A stretch of 64,000 nt of DNA, taken from an uncultured Pseudomonadales bacterium (lineage in GTDB: Bacteria > Pseudomonadota > Gammaproteobacteria > Pseudomonadales > Pseudohongiellaceae). The stretch spans positions 62,001-126,000 of the forward strand of contig CAJQHM010000014.1 of assembly GCA_905478195.1 (NCBI GenBank). The letters run 5' to 3'. Numbering within the stretch: the stretch's first letter is position 1; each line of letters opens with the position of its first letter. Below the pieces are notes generated by a model. It made no database searches and was not told the origin of the DNA. It worked only from the letters and a program-made list of their open reading frames with translations. The translations under genes were made by a program, and so were the position numbers. Below are positions 9,338-16,612 of the stretch, one piece after another.

Positions 9338-10654
9338 GTGACTCTGAGTAGAGAACAGCTCGAAGCGCACTGGATGCCGTATACGGGCAATAGACAATTT
9401 AAAGATAATCCAAGGCTTATGGCCTCAGCGAAAGGAGCCTACTATACCGACATCAACGGTAAAGAAATATTTGATGGTCTCTCGGGGCTATGGACCTGTG
9501 GGCTTGGTCATGGTCGTGATGAAATCACAGCTGCAGTGAGCTCGCAGATGACGAAGCTTGATTATTCGCCAGGCTTTCAATACGGGCACGAACTGTCTTT
9601 CGAATTGGCGAACAAAGTAGTAGAGCTGACTCCTTCGAAGTTGGATCATGTGTTCTTCACTGACTCCGGTTCGGAAACAATAGATACCGCATTAAAAATG
9701 GCGCGCGGCTATTGGCGCAGCAAGGGTCAACCAGGGAAGTCTAAATTTATCGGCCGAATGAAGGGCTATCACGGCGTTAACTATGGTGGCGTAGGAGTCG
9801 GAGGAATAGGTTTTAATCGGAAGTTGTTCGGTCAATCTGTAGATGCCGATCATATAGGTGATACGCTGCTCGAAGAGAATAAATTCAGCCGGGGAATGCC
9901 CTTGGCAGGCGCTCACCTTGCCGATGAATTGGAAGAACTGGTACTCCTTCACGATGCATCTAACATTGCCGCCGTCATCGTCGAACCCTTGTCAGGAACG
10001 GCAGGTGTATTGCCGCCACCGGTAGGTTATCTCAATCGACTTCGAGAGCTATGCGATAAGCACAATCTGTTGTTGATCTTCGATGAGGTAATCACCGGCT
10101 TTGGGCGCATGGGTTCTCTGACCGGTGCCGAAGAGTTTGGTGTCACTCCTGACATCATGACGCTGGCGAAGCAGATTACTAATGGTGCAGTGCCGCTAGG
10201 TGCGGTAGTAGTGGGCTCCGAGATCTACGATGCCTTCATAGACAATGGAGGGCCTGAGTATATGGTTGAGTTTCCCCATGGCTATACCTATTCGGCCCAC
10301 CCGGTTGCCTGCGCCGCCGGGCTTGCGGCATTGAAGACCCTGGTCGATGACAGCTTAATAGACAATGTTAAAGCCATGTCGCCAATATTCGAAGAGGCAG
10401 TGCATTCCTTGCAGGGAAGCCCCTTCGTTACCGACATTCGCAACTACGGCCTGGCCGCTGGCATCTCGCTAGAGCATTACCCGGGTGAACCACTGCGTCG
10501 CCCTTTCGAGCTTGGCTTGAAGTGTCTCGAGAAAGGTTTCTATGTGCGCTGGGGAGGAGACACTATTCAACTGGCACCGCCGTTCATAGTGAATGAGAAG
10601 CAGATCCATGATCTGGTCAATGCCGTGGGGGAGTCGTTACATGAGTTCAAATAA
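9338..10654 (+). CDS. Omega-amino acid (beta-alanine):pyruvate aminotransferase
   Basis: A 438-residue class III PLP aminotransferase. The start is GTG 9338 with an AGGGAGA ribosome site six bases upstream. The N-terminus (LEAHWMPYTGNRQFKDNPR) is typical of beta-alanine:pyruvate aminotransferases. FDEVITGFGR (248-257) binds the PLP pyridine N, and Lys278 in LAKQITNG is the Schiff-base lysine. The enzyme moves the amino group from beta-alanine or another omega-amino acid to pyruvate, giving malonate semialdehyde. The stop overlaps the start of mmsA by 14 bases, which argues for translational coupling and for a shared catabolic pathway. Confidence 0.9.
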   Translation: MTLSREQLEAHWMPYTGNRQFKDNPRLMASAKGAYYTDINGKEIFDGLSGLWTCGLGHGRDEITAAVSSQMTKLDYSPGFQYGHELSFELANKVVELTPSKLDHVFFTDSGSETIDTALKMARGYWRSKGQPGKSKFIGRMKGYHGVNYGGVGVGGIGFNRKLFGQSVDADHIGDTLLEENKFSRGMPLAGAHLADELEELVLLHDASNIAAVIVEPLSGTAGVLPPPVGYLNRLRELCDKHNLLLIFDEVITGFGRMGSLTGAEEFGVTPDIMTLAKQITNGAVPLGAVVVGSEIYDAFIDNGGPEYMVEFPHGYTYSAHPVACAAGLAALKTLVDDSLIDNVKAMSPIFEEAVHSLQGSPFVTDIRNYGLAAGISLEHYPGEPLRRPFELGLKCLEKGFYVRWGGDTIQLAPPFIVNEKQIHDLVNAVGESLHEFK

Positions 10655-12170
10655 AGGCCTCGAGACCCTCGGTCACTATATAGGTGGTCGCGAGAGTTTT
10701 GGTGTAGGTATTGGCATCGATAGTGGCGAAACGCTCGATGTCTACAACCCAGCTACGGGAAAGGTTTCCAAAAAGTTGTCCTGTGCCGGCAGCGCCGAAC
10801 TGGAAGAGGCAATAACGACGGCGAGTATCGCATTCGCTGCCTGGCGCAATACCCCGCCGCAGAAACGTGCGCAGGTTTTATTTCGCTTCAAACAATTGCT
10901 AGAGGCGAACGCGGATGATATCTGCGCGGCGATCACCGCCGAACATGGCAAGGTGCTCGACGATGCGCGTGGCGAATTAATTCGCGGAATCGAAGTTGTG
11001 GAGTACGCCTGTGGAATCTCCGAGTTGCTAAAAGGTGAGCACTCCAAGAACGCAGGGCCAGAGATAGATAGCTGGTCAGAATTTCAGGCGCTGGGGATAG
11101 TGGCAGGCATAACTCCTTTTAATTTTCCGGCGATGGTTCCTATGTGGATGTTTCCCATGGCGATCGCCTGTGGCAATACCTTTATTCTAAAGCCATCGGA
11201 GCGAGATCCTAGCGCCGCTCTTTTATTGGCGAAGCTATTCACAGAGGCAGGATTACCCAGTGGGGTGTTCAATGTGGTGCATGGTGATAGGCGCGTCGTC
11301 GAAATGATTTTGGATGATCCGCGCATACAGGCAGTCAGTTTTGTCGGTTCTACGCCTATCGCCGAGTCGATCTACCAGCGTGCCAGCAATTCCGGTAAAC
11401 GGGTGCAGGCTTTAGGCGGCGCGAAGAATCATGCGGTAATAATGCCCGATGCGGATCTTGATAATGCCGTGAATGCGTTAATGGGTGCGGCCTATGGATC
11501 CTGTGGCGAACGCTGCATGGCAATCTCGGTCGCCGTCTGTGTTGGTGAGGAGACGGCAGACAAGGTCGTTGCTGAACTAGAGAAGCGAGTCAGAGCATTG
11601 AAGGTGGGTCCGGGCACGGATACCGAGAATGATATGGGGCCACTAATTAGCGCCGATGCGCTGGCTCGAATCAATGATTATCTCGAGCAGGGGCTGGATC
11701 AAGGTGCGAACTTGATAGTGGATGGCCGGAGCTTGAGTATTGAAGGCTTCGAGGAAGGGTATTTCATAGGTGGCTGTCTGTTTGATGAAGTTACAGAATC
11801 TATGAGTATTCATAGCGATGAAATTTTTGGTCCCGTATTGTGTGTTATGCGGGTGAAGAACATCGATCAGGCAATGTCTATAATCAATCGTCATGAATAC
11901 GGAAACGGGACCTGTGTTTTTACGCGCGATGGTGCGGCGGCACGTTACTTCTCTGATCATATACAGGTAGGTATGGTGGGTGTGAATGTCGCGCTGCCCG
12001 TACCCGTGGCAAGCCACAGTTTCGGTGGATGGAAGCGGTCATTATTTGGTGATCTTAGTATCTATGGTCCAGACTCTATTCGTTTCTATACGCGCCGTAA
12101 GACAATGACACAGAAATGGCCGGCTCATGGTGACAGTGAAAGCACTAGGTTTTCTTTCCCGAGCAGTTAG
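10641..12170 (+). CDS. mmsA: Methylmalonate-semialdehyde dehydrogenase (CoA-acylating)
   Basis: The protein has 509 residues from ATG 10641, chosen because GGGGGAG lies just upstream and because the in-frame 10593 start would add a non-homologous leader inside the previous gene. It has the ALDH superfamily core: TPFNFPAMVPMWM (158-170, typical of MmsA/IolA), the NAD-binding FVGST region and the catalytic Cys292 in GERCMA. The C-terminal RRKTMTQKWP is also characteristic. It converts malonate or methylmalonate semialdehyde plus CoA and NAD+ to acetyl- or propionyl-CoA with loss of CO2. With the aminotransferase it completes beta-alanine degradation. Confidence 0.95.
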   Translation: MSSNKGLETLGHYIGGRESFGVGIGIDSGETLDVYNPATGKVSKKLSCAGSAELEEAITTASIAFAAWRNTPPQKRAQVLFRFKQLLEANADDICAAITAEHGKVLDDARGELIRGIEVVEYACGISELLKGEHSKNAGPEIDSWSEFQALGIVAGITPFNFPAMVPMWMFPMAIACGNTFILKPSERDPSAALLLAKLFTEAGLPSGVFNVVHGDRRVVEMILDDPRIQAVSFVGSTPIAESIYQRASNSGKRVQALGGAKNHAVIMPDADLDNAVNALMGAAYGSCGERCMAISVAVCVGEETADKVVAELEKRVRALKVGPGTDTENDMGPLISADALARINDYLEQGLDQGANLIVDGRSLSIEGFEEGYFIGGCLFDEVTESMSIHSDEIFGPVLCVMRVKNIDQAMSIINRHEYGNGTCVFTRDGAAARYFSDHIQVGMVGVNVALPVPVASHSFGGWKRSLFGDLSIYGPDSIRFYTRRKTMTQKWPAHGDSESTRFSFPSS

Positions 12171-12210
12171 ATTTATAAATTTGTCTTTAAACAAGTTCAA
12201 TGGCGATACA

Positions 12211-12228
12211 AGTGAATATCGATTCACT
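12211..12228. repeat. Inverted repeat AGTGAAT-ATCG-ATTCACT
   Basis: Perfect 7-bp arms flank a 4-base spacer, 40 bases downstream of mmsA and 42 bases before the next gene. It could be the mmsA terminator stem or an operator. No T-run follows it directly, but a second hairpin with a T-run begins 14 bases later. Confidence 0.4.
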
Positions 12229-12241
12229 GAGTTGTTGTAAT

Positions 12242-12267
12242 TACCCTGTAGGGTACTAAATTTTTTC
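12242..12267 (+). terminator. Terminator-like hairpin and T-run abutting the next start codon
   Basis: TACCCT-GT-AGGGTA (12242-12255) is a 14-base inverted repeat followed by CTAAATTTTTTC. The tract ends only a few bases before ATG 12270 of the lipoprotein gene. It may end the symporter-aminotransferase-mmsA transcript. Its position would also hide the ribosome site of the lipoprotein gene, so an attenuator role is possible. Confidence 0.45.
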
Positions 12268-12269
12268 TT

Positions 12270-12719
12270 ATGGCTATTCTTTCGACTAGTTTTCGCGTGA
12301 CAGTATTGTTCAGCGCTGCTCTTGCCCTGAACGGCTGCAGCGGTATTAACTTTGCTAATCCACCCGCTAACAGCCTCTACTGCGATAATTTTCTAATCTA
12401 CGAGATGTGCGCACGGGACAGTAACCGAGACGGTATTGTCGATTACACCTATTTTCAAGACAGCAAAGAAATATTCATGTACCGAGAAAGGCTGCCGCGG
12501 CGAATACCGTCGGGCCTTGGAGTGCATCGCTGTGCCAGGGTAATGGATGAGGATCTCGTCGCAACTACTTCCCGTGTGTTCTACATAGAAGAATCTACGT
12601 CCCTGCTAGAAAAAACAGATATTCGTGGCGCCATGATGATTAAGTATATTGCTCAGTTGCCCGAGGTTACGGCTTGCAATATGCGAGCGGATGCAGCACT
12701 TGAGGATGAAGACAGCTAG
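12270..12719 (+). CDS. Hypothetical lipoprotein
   Basis: A 149-residue protein with a lipoprotein signal: an N-terminal hydrophobic segment ending in the lipobox LNGC (Cys23). The mature part has a DSNRDGIVDYTYF stretch that resembles an EF-hand-like calcium loop (D-x-N-x-D-G-x-x-D) and four further Cys residues that could form disulfides. I do not recognise the family. The closest upstream AGGG is about 16 bases from the ATG and part of a hairpin, so translation may be weak or regulated. Its TAG overlaps the stop of the convergent response-regulator gene. Confidence 0.6.
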   Translation: MAILSTSFRVTVLFSAALALNGCSGINFANPPANSLYCDNFLIYEMCARDSNRDGIVDYTYFQDSKEIFMYRERLPRRIPSGLGVHRCARVMDEDLVATTSRVFYIEESTSLLEKTDIRGAMMIKYIAQLPEVTACNMRADAALEDEDS

Positions 12720-13120
12720 AGCGGTTCGGCTGAGGCGCTGCTGATCATCGATGAAATCAGATCAGGTATTATATTTATATCGTAGGGCTTAGCTACTCCA
12801 GCTATGTTGGAAGAATGTGCAGCTTTATCTATGAGTGCCTCGGCCTTGTCCAAGTAACCCGTTGCGAGAAGAATCAAGATGTGCGGGTTTTGCACTAGTA
12901 TTTCCTTCGACATTTCTATTCCGCTAGTGCCGCCTGGCATGATGACGTCGGTAAAAACCAGGTCAATCTGCGGGTTTTCTTTGAATCGTTGCAGGCCGCT
13001 TGCCGCATCAACGGCTTCGATGACATCGAAGCCAGCAAATTCAAGCATCTGCACGGTAACGTCTCTGACGCCGGGTTCGTCTTCCACAACTAGGATGGTG
13101 CCTGACTTATTGTTTTCCAT
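12716..13120 (-). CDS. Single-domain response regulator (CheY-like receiver)
   Basis: The protein has 134 residues from ATG 13120 (an in-frame TTG at 13126 is an alternative). It is a lone REC domain: the acidic pair in VVEDEPG, the phospho-acceptor Asp in LVFTDVIMPGG, the Thr in LLATGY and the switch Lys in GVAKPYD are all present. No output domain follows, so it probably acts by protein-protein contact or in a phosphorelay. No histidine kinase is nearby, so it is an orphan regulator here. Its stop overlaps the convergent lipoprotein gene by four bases. Confidence 0.9.
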   Translation of the reverse strand: MENNKSGTILVVEDEPGVRDVTVQMLEFAGFDVIEAVDAASGLQRFKENPQIDLVFTDVIMPGGTSGIEMSKEILVQNPHILILLATGYLDKAEALIDKAAHSSNIAGVAKPYDINIIPDLISSMISSASAEPL

Positions 13121-13465
13121 CAGCAATTGCCAAATTCTTTTTTAATATTTGTCGCCTTAGCTGCGCAAGGCTTCTCTTCAGTCCGTGGTATTCAGTACTA
13201 TGAATCGATTTAGTGTAACTTGCTAATAGCGGCCTGTCTCCCTATATTTGTGGGATATTACAGGCTGGTTCAGCGCCACGTTAATTCTCTACAGCCCAGC
13301 ATCGCCGGATATTCTGGCTCTATGAAGGGGGTAGATCTAAGCTTGGCTCAATGGCGGTCTATGCGCTGGCTATTTGTGCTAATCTTTGCTGCAAGCGCCT
13401 ACAATCAGCGCTTTCGTATTCGATACTCGCCATTATTAACTGCCTAAATAGGAACAGCTTTCCTG
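13121..13465. other. Intergenic region, no convincing gene
   Basis: These 345 bases separate the divergent response-regulator and DUF1080 genes. A plus-strand TTG-started frame (13220-13447) and another at 13351 exist but have no ribosome site, an Arg/Ser-rich composition and no recognisable domain. Promoters for both neighbours must lie here. I see no clear motif. Confidence 0.4.
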
Positions 13466-14227
13466 ATGAGAAAACTACCAACCCTGATTATATCTCTAGC
13501 GGGCGCTCTCTCGCTAGCGAGTCAAGCCGCCCATGCCGCCGAAGTCTATTCACCAACCCCTGCAAAGATCAGTGGCGTGACGAATGGCGTCCCTCCCTCG
13601 GATGCCATTATCCTGTTCGATGGCAGTAACCTTGATGCATGGCATTCGGTAAATGGCGAACAGCAGGCCGACTGGACGCTCGCAGACGGTGTCGTCACGG
13701 TGAAAAATGGCGCGGGTTCTATCAAGACGAAACAGGCGTTCGCGGATATGCAGCTGCATATTGAATTCTCGCCTACTGCCGTTATCGCGGGTGAGGGTCA
13801 GAGTCGAGGCAATAGTGGCATCTTTCTCCACTCGCTATTCGAAGTGCAGGTACTCGATAGCTGGGAGAACCCAACCTATGTAAATGGCCAGGCAGGCTCG
13901 GTCTATCTGCAGCACGCACCCTTGGTGAATGTGTCAAAACCACCAGGGCAATGGCAGAGCTACGATATTGTTTTTACGGCACCTGTCTTCGCTGCGAGTG
14001 GCGCCCTCGAAGTGCCCGCCTTTGTTACAGTGTTTCACAATGGCGTGCTTGTTTTGAATAACGTTGAAATTTTGGGTGCAACCTATACCCAGCGCCCGGA
14101 ATATTCGAATCGTTGTACGCCCTATGGGCACACCACTGAGCAGGATTGCAGCGGCAGGATGCCGATTACTCTGCAGGATCATGGGCAGGTAGTTTCCTTC
14201 AGAAATATCTGGTTGCGTGAACTGTAG
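13466..14227 (+). CDS. Secreted DUF1080 (3-keto-disaccharide hydrolase-like) protein
   Basis: The protein has 253 residues with a signal peptide (residues 1-24, cleavage near AHA-AE). The core matches the DUF1080 laminin-G/concanavalin-like jelly roll: IILFDGSNLDAWHSVNG, DWTLADGVVTVK, the RGNSGIFLHSLFEVQVLDSW region and a C-terminal SFRNIWLREL, which is the usual last strand. DUF1080 proteins in Planctomycetes and Bacteroidetes include 3-keto-glycoside hydrolases acting in the periplasm. The activity of this one is inferred from family only. AGGAA lies 11 bases before ATG. It is followed after 177 bases by the M28 peptidase, probably in a separate unit. Confidence 0.85.
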   Translation: MRKLPTLIISLAGALSLASQAAHAAEVYSPTPAKISGVTNGVPPSDAIILFDGSNLDAWHSVNGEQQADWTLADGVVTVKNGAGSIKTKQAFADMQLHIEFSPTAVIAGEGQSRGNSGIFLHSLFEVQVLDSWENPTYVNGQAGSVYLQHAPLVNVSKPPGQWQSYDIVFTAPVFAASGALEVPAFVTVFHNGVLVLNNVEILGATYTQRPEYSNRCTPYGHTTEQDCSGRMPITLQDHGQVVSFRNIWLREL

Positions 14228-14404
14228 CCGGCTATTGGTTCCTCCCGAGATGTCTAAGCGGAGCCGCATAGGATATCGCGAAGAAGCAGCCAGGTAGGTG
14301 CACGCTGCGGAGGTTTCGTGTTGAAATTCTGCTAGTCAGAAGTTACTGTCTGTTATTATTCAAGCTATCTACATTGTCTCTTCTGTGAGCTATTAGGAGT
14401 ATTC

Positions 14405-15637
14405 ATGGGCACTACACTAAAATTTCTAGCGATTACCATTACGGGTACGGCTCTGGTTGGCATGAGCCAACTCACCTTCGCTCAAGATGCAGATGATCCC
14501 ATAGCGGAGTTAGTCTCACGGCTGGAGCTGGAAAGTTACAAGACTACTCTCAAGGGCCTGACTCAATTTGGTGACCGTCGCCAAGGCACTAGCCGCAATC
14601 GAGCCGCAGTGGATTGGATTGAGGAGCAACTCATCTCCTACGGCTGTAGCAACGTTGAACGGCTTCACTACACTTTTAGCACACGACCGCGTGGTAGCGG
14701 CCGCAGGGCTGCTACGGAGACTCCAGACCTGACTACGCCTACCGGAGGCCTGGTTGGCCGCAATGGTAGTGGGCCGGGGGGAAGCTCGATCTATGGCTAC
14801 CGGGCTAATACAGGAGTCAATCGAGATCTGCAGGCGCAGCCCGATGAGAGTATTCGCCTACTGAATGCAGAGGAGCCGGTCGATGGTCCCAGATCAGAAG
14901 TTTATTGCACGAAGATTGGTACGACGCGCCCCGATGAGATGTACATAGTCAGTGCACACATGGATGGACATGGAGTTAACGAGGCCGTCAACGACGATGG
15001 TTCTGGCACGGCATTAGTTATGGAGTTGGCCCGCATCTTCAGTGACCCCAATGTGCAGACAGAAAGGTCCATTCGTTTTGCTCTATGGAATAATGAAGAA
15101 ACTGGCCTTAATGGTTCGTCAGCCTACGTCGAACAGCGCAAAGATCTGCAGGGCATAGAAGAGCCGGCTGGATCTGGAAACTATCCTGAGCCTACATGGT
15201 TGGGGATGATTCAACACGACATGATGCTTTGGGATCACGGTGCGCCACGCGCCGACGGCACGGTGAGCTGGGATCAGAGACCCGAGGCCGATGTGAACAT
15301 AGAATTTCAATCGGCTTCCGACCTTGCGGACGATTCGATGCGTCTCGCCTTTGTGTTCAAGGCGGCCGCAGATGCTTACAACACCGACTATCCGGCGACT
15401 GTAGGCCCGCATATGACTAACACCGACTCCACGCCCTTTATGAACGAGGTGCCCTCGATCAGTCTGCGTGAGAATGAAAGAGGCTCTCAGACAGGGGGAG
15501 GTTGGAATCCGACCTGGCACACACCTCTGGATGTGTGGACGAATTTCACGGACAAGGATTTTCGACTTGGCTTGAATGCTGCGCAGACTACGCTTTCTGC
15601 TGTAGCCAAATTAACTGCTGCTACGGTAAACGATTAA
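14405..15637 (+). CDS. Secreted M28 family zinc metallopeptidase
   Basis: The 410-residue protein begins with a signal peptide (about residues 1-26, ...LTFA-QD) after a TAGGAG ribosome site. The M28 zinc-peptidase core contains the metal ligands in SAHMDGHG (His), VNDDGSGTA (bridging Asp), NNEETGL (catalytic Glu and ligand Glu) and a later HMTNTDSTPF (His). An unusual Gly/Arg-rich insertion lies around residues 98-135 between the N-terminal segment and the catalytic core. It is likely a periplasmic or secreted aminopeptidase. Confidence 0.88.
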   Translation: MGTTLKFLAITITGTALVGMSQLTFAQDADDPIAELVSRLELESYKTTLKGLTQFGDRRQGTSRNRAAVDWIEEQLISYGCSNVERLHYTFSTRPRGSGRRAATETPDLTTPTGGLVGRNGSGPGGSSIYGYRANTGVNRDLQAQPDESIRLLNAEEPVDGPRSEVYCTKIGTTRPDEMYIVSAHMDGHGVNEAVNDDGSGTALVMELARIFSDPNVQTERSIRFALWNNEETGLNGSSAYVEQRKDLQGIEEPAGSGNYPEPTWLGMIQHDMMLWDHGAPRADGTVSWDQRPEADVNIEFQSASDLADDSMRLAFVFKAAADAYNTDYPATVGPHMTNTDSTPFMNEVPSISLRENERGSQTGGGWNPTWHTPLDVWTNFTDKDFRLGLNAAQTTLSAVAKLTAATVND

Positions 15638-15657
15638 TCGCATCTCTTCCGACAATA

Positions 15658-15690
15658 GCTAACGACAGTAATCGAACCGCTGTCGTTAGC
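15658..15690. terminator. Strong bidirectional terminator-like hairpin
   Basis: GCTAACGACAG (15658-15668) and CTGTCGTTAGC (15680-15690) form a perfect 11-bp stem with an 11-base loop, followed by CTATTCTCTT. It lies between the convergent M28 peptidase and DUF1993 genes, as expected for a shared terminator. The following T content is moderate only. Confidence 0.7.
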
Positions 15691-15724
15691 CTATTCTCTT
15701 AGAAGCTAGCCAGAGATGTTGCTG

Positions 15725-16231
15725 CTATGGCTTGCCGACGAAATCGATCTTGCCAAGCGCTACACCGTTGTGACGCAAGATGTTGTAGGTCGTGGTCACG
15801 TGAAAATGGATGTTTGGCAGGGCCCACATCAACAGGTAGCTCGTACCGGTAAAATCGACCTCAAAGGTGCCGGCCTGCATCTTAATCGCCTTCTCTTCTG
15901 TTCCATTGATCTTGTCCTCGGGTACTGACTCGAGGAATTCGATCGTCTTCTTGATGCGCTCCTGTAATTCATCGAAACTCGATTCCGTGTCTTCGAAGCT
16001 AGGTGCCTCTATGCCGGAAATTCGAGAGGCGGCGCCCTTGCTCACGTCGCAGGCTATCTGCACCTGACGCGAGAGTGGAAACATATCCGGAAACAGGCGA
16101 GCTGTTGCCAGTATAGTGGGATCTATTTCATGAGTGTCAGCATGATCGGAGCCTTTCTTAAGAATCGCGGATAAATTGTTTAATGCTCGAATGAAATAGG
16201 GGATGGAGCTGGAATACATAGTTAGTGACAT
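15725..16231 (-). CDS. DUF1993 family protein
   Basis: The 168-residue protein starts MSLTMYSSSIPYFIRALNNLSAILKK and includes DLSPDMF-like (RLFPDMFPLSRQVQIACD) and the C-terminal PNIHFHVTTTYNILRHNGVALGKIDFVG stretch. These are typical of DUF1993, a helical bundle related to the DinB-like superfamily with a conserved His-x-x-x-x-Tyr-x-x-L-R-H pattern that may bind metal. Function is unknown in the family. An AAGG ribosome site precedes ATG 16231. Confidence 0.85.
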   Translation of the reverse strand: MSLTMYSSSIPYFIRALNNLSAILKKGSDHADTHEIDPTILATARLFPDMFPLSRQVQIACDVSKGAASRISGIEAPSFEDTESSFDELQERIKKTIEFLESVPEDKINGTEEKAIKMQAGTFEVDFTGTSYLLMWALPNIHFHVTTTYNILRHNGVALGKIDFVGKP

Positions 16232-16370
16232 GATGAGCCTTAGATTAGGAAATAGGAAAAATCACCTTATGGTGATTGAAAAGAGAGGCGATATTAACGG
16301 AGTCTTCATCTATGAGGAACGTCGAAAGACATAATAATAAGTGAATTCCCAATCGCTAGAGGGCACGCAT

Positions 16371-16514
16371 GTGAACGAAGAAGAAAGAAGAGCCGCAGGT
16401 CGCCGCCGCGAGGATCGCAGAGCGCAGAGTCAGGCAGAAAATTGGTCGGGAGAAGAACGTCGTCAGTCAGACCGCCGTCAGGGTGAACGACGATCCGAGG
16501 CTAGTACTAAATAG
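16371..16514 (+). CDS. Arginine-rich micro-protein with repeated RR pairs
   Basis: A GTG-started frame of 47 codons ends with TAG at 16512-16514. The product is almost entirely Arg, Glu, Gln, Ser and Ala, with Arg pairs recurring as GRRREDRR, GEERRQSDRR and GERRSE. Such (E/D)RRxxxRR strings are found as short leaders or stand-alone proteins in proteobacteria. A GAGGG lies 7 bases before the GTG. An ATG two bases upstream is followed at once by TGA and cannot be the start. It sits between divergent DUF1993 and the ABC exporter. Function is unknown; it may bind nucleic acid or stay unfolded. Confidence 0.5.
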   Translation: MNEEERRAAGRRREDRRAQSQAENWSGEERRQSDRRQGERRSEASTK

Positions 16515-16612
16515 GAACTGGCTAGCCAGAATTAGCCCTGTCAGAGCCGCTCAACGCGGCTATCAGTGCAGCATTTCCTTGCTTTTATGCCCGTAGTTGC
16601 TACATTGCGTCC

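Noticed and set aside
13220-13447. 75-codon TTG-started frame between the response regulator and DUF1080 genes
   Set aside because: No ribosome site, no recognisable domain and a start inside an AT-rich promoter-like stretch; treated as intergenic.
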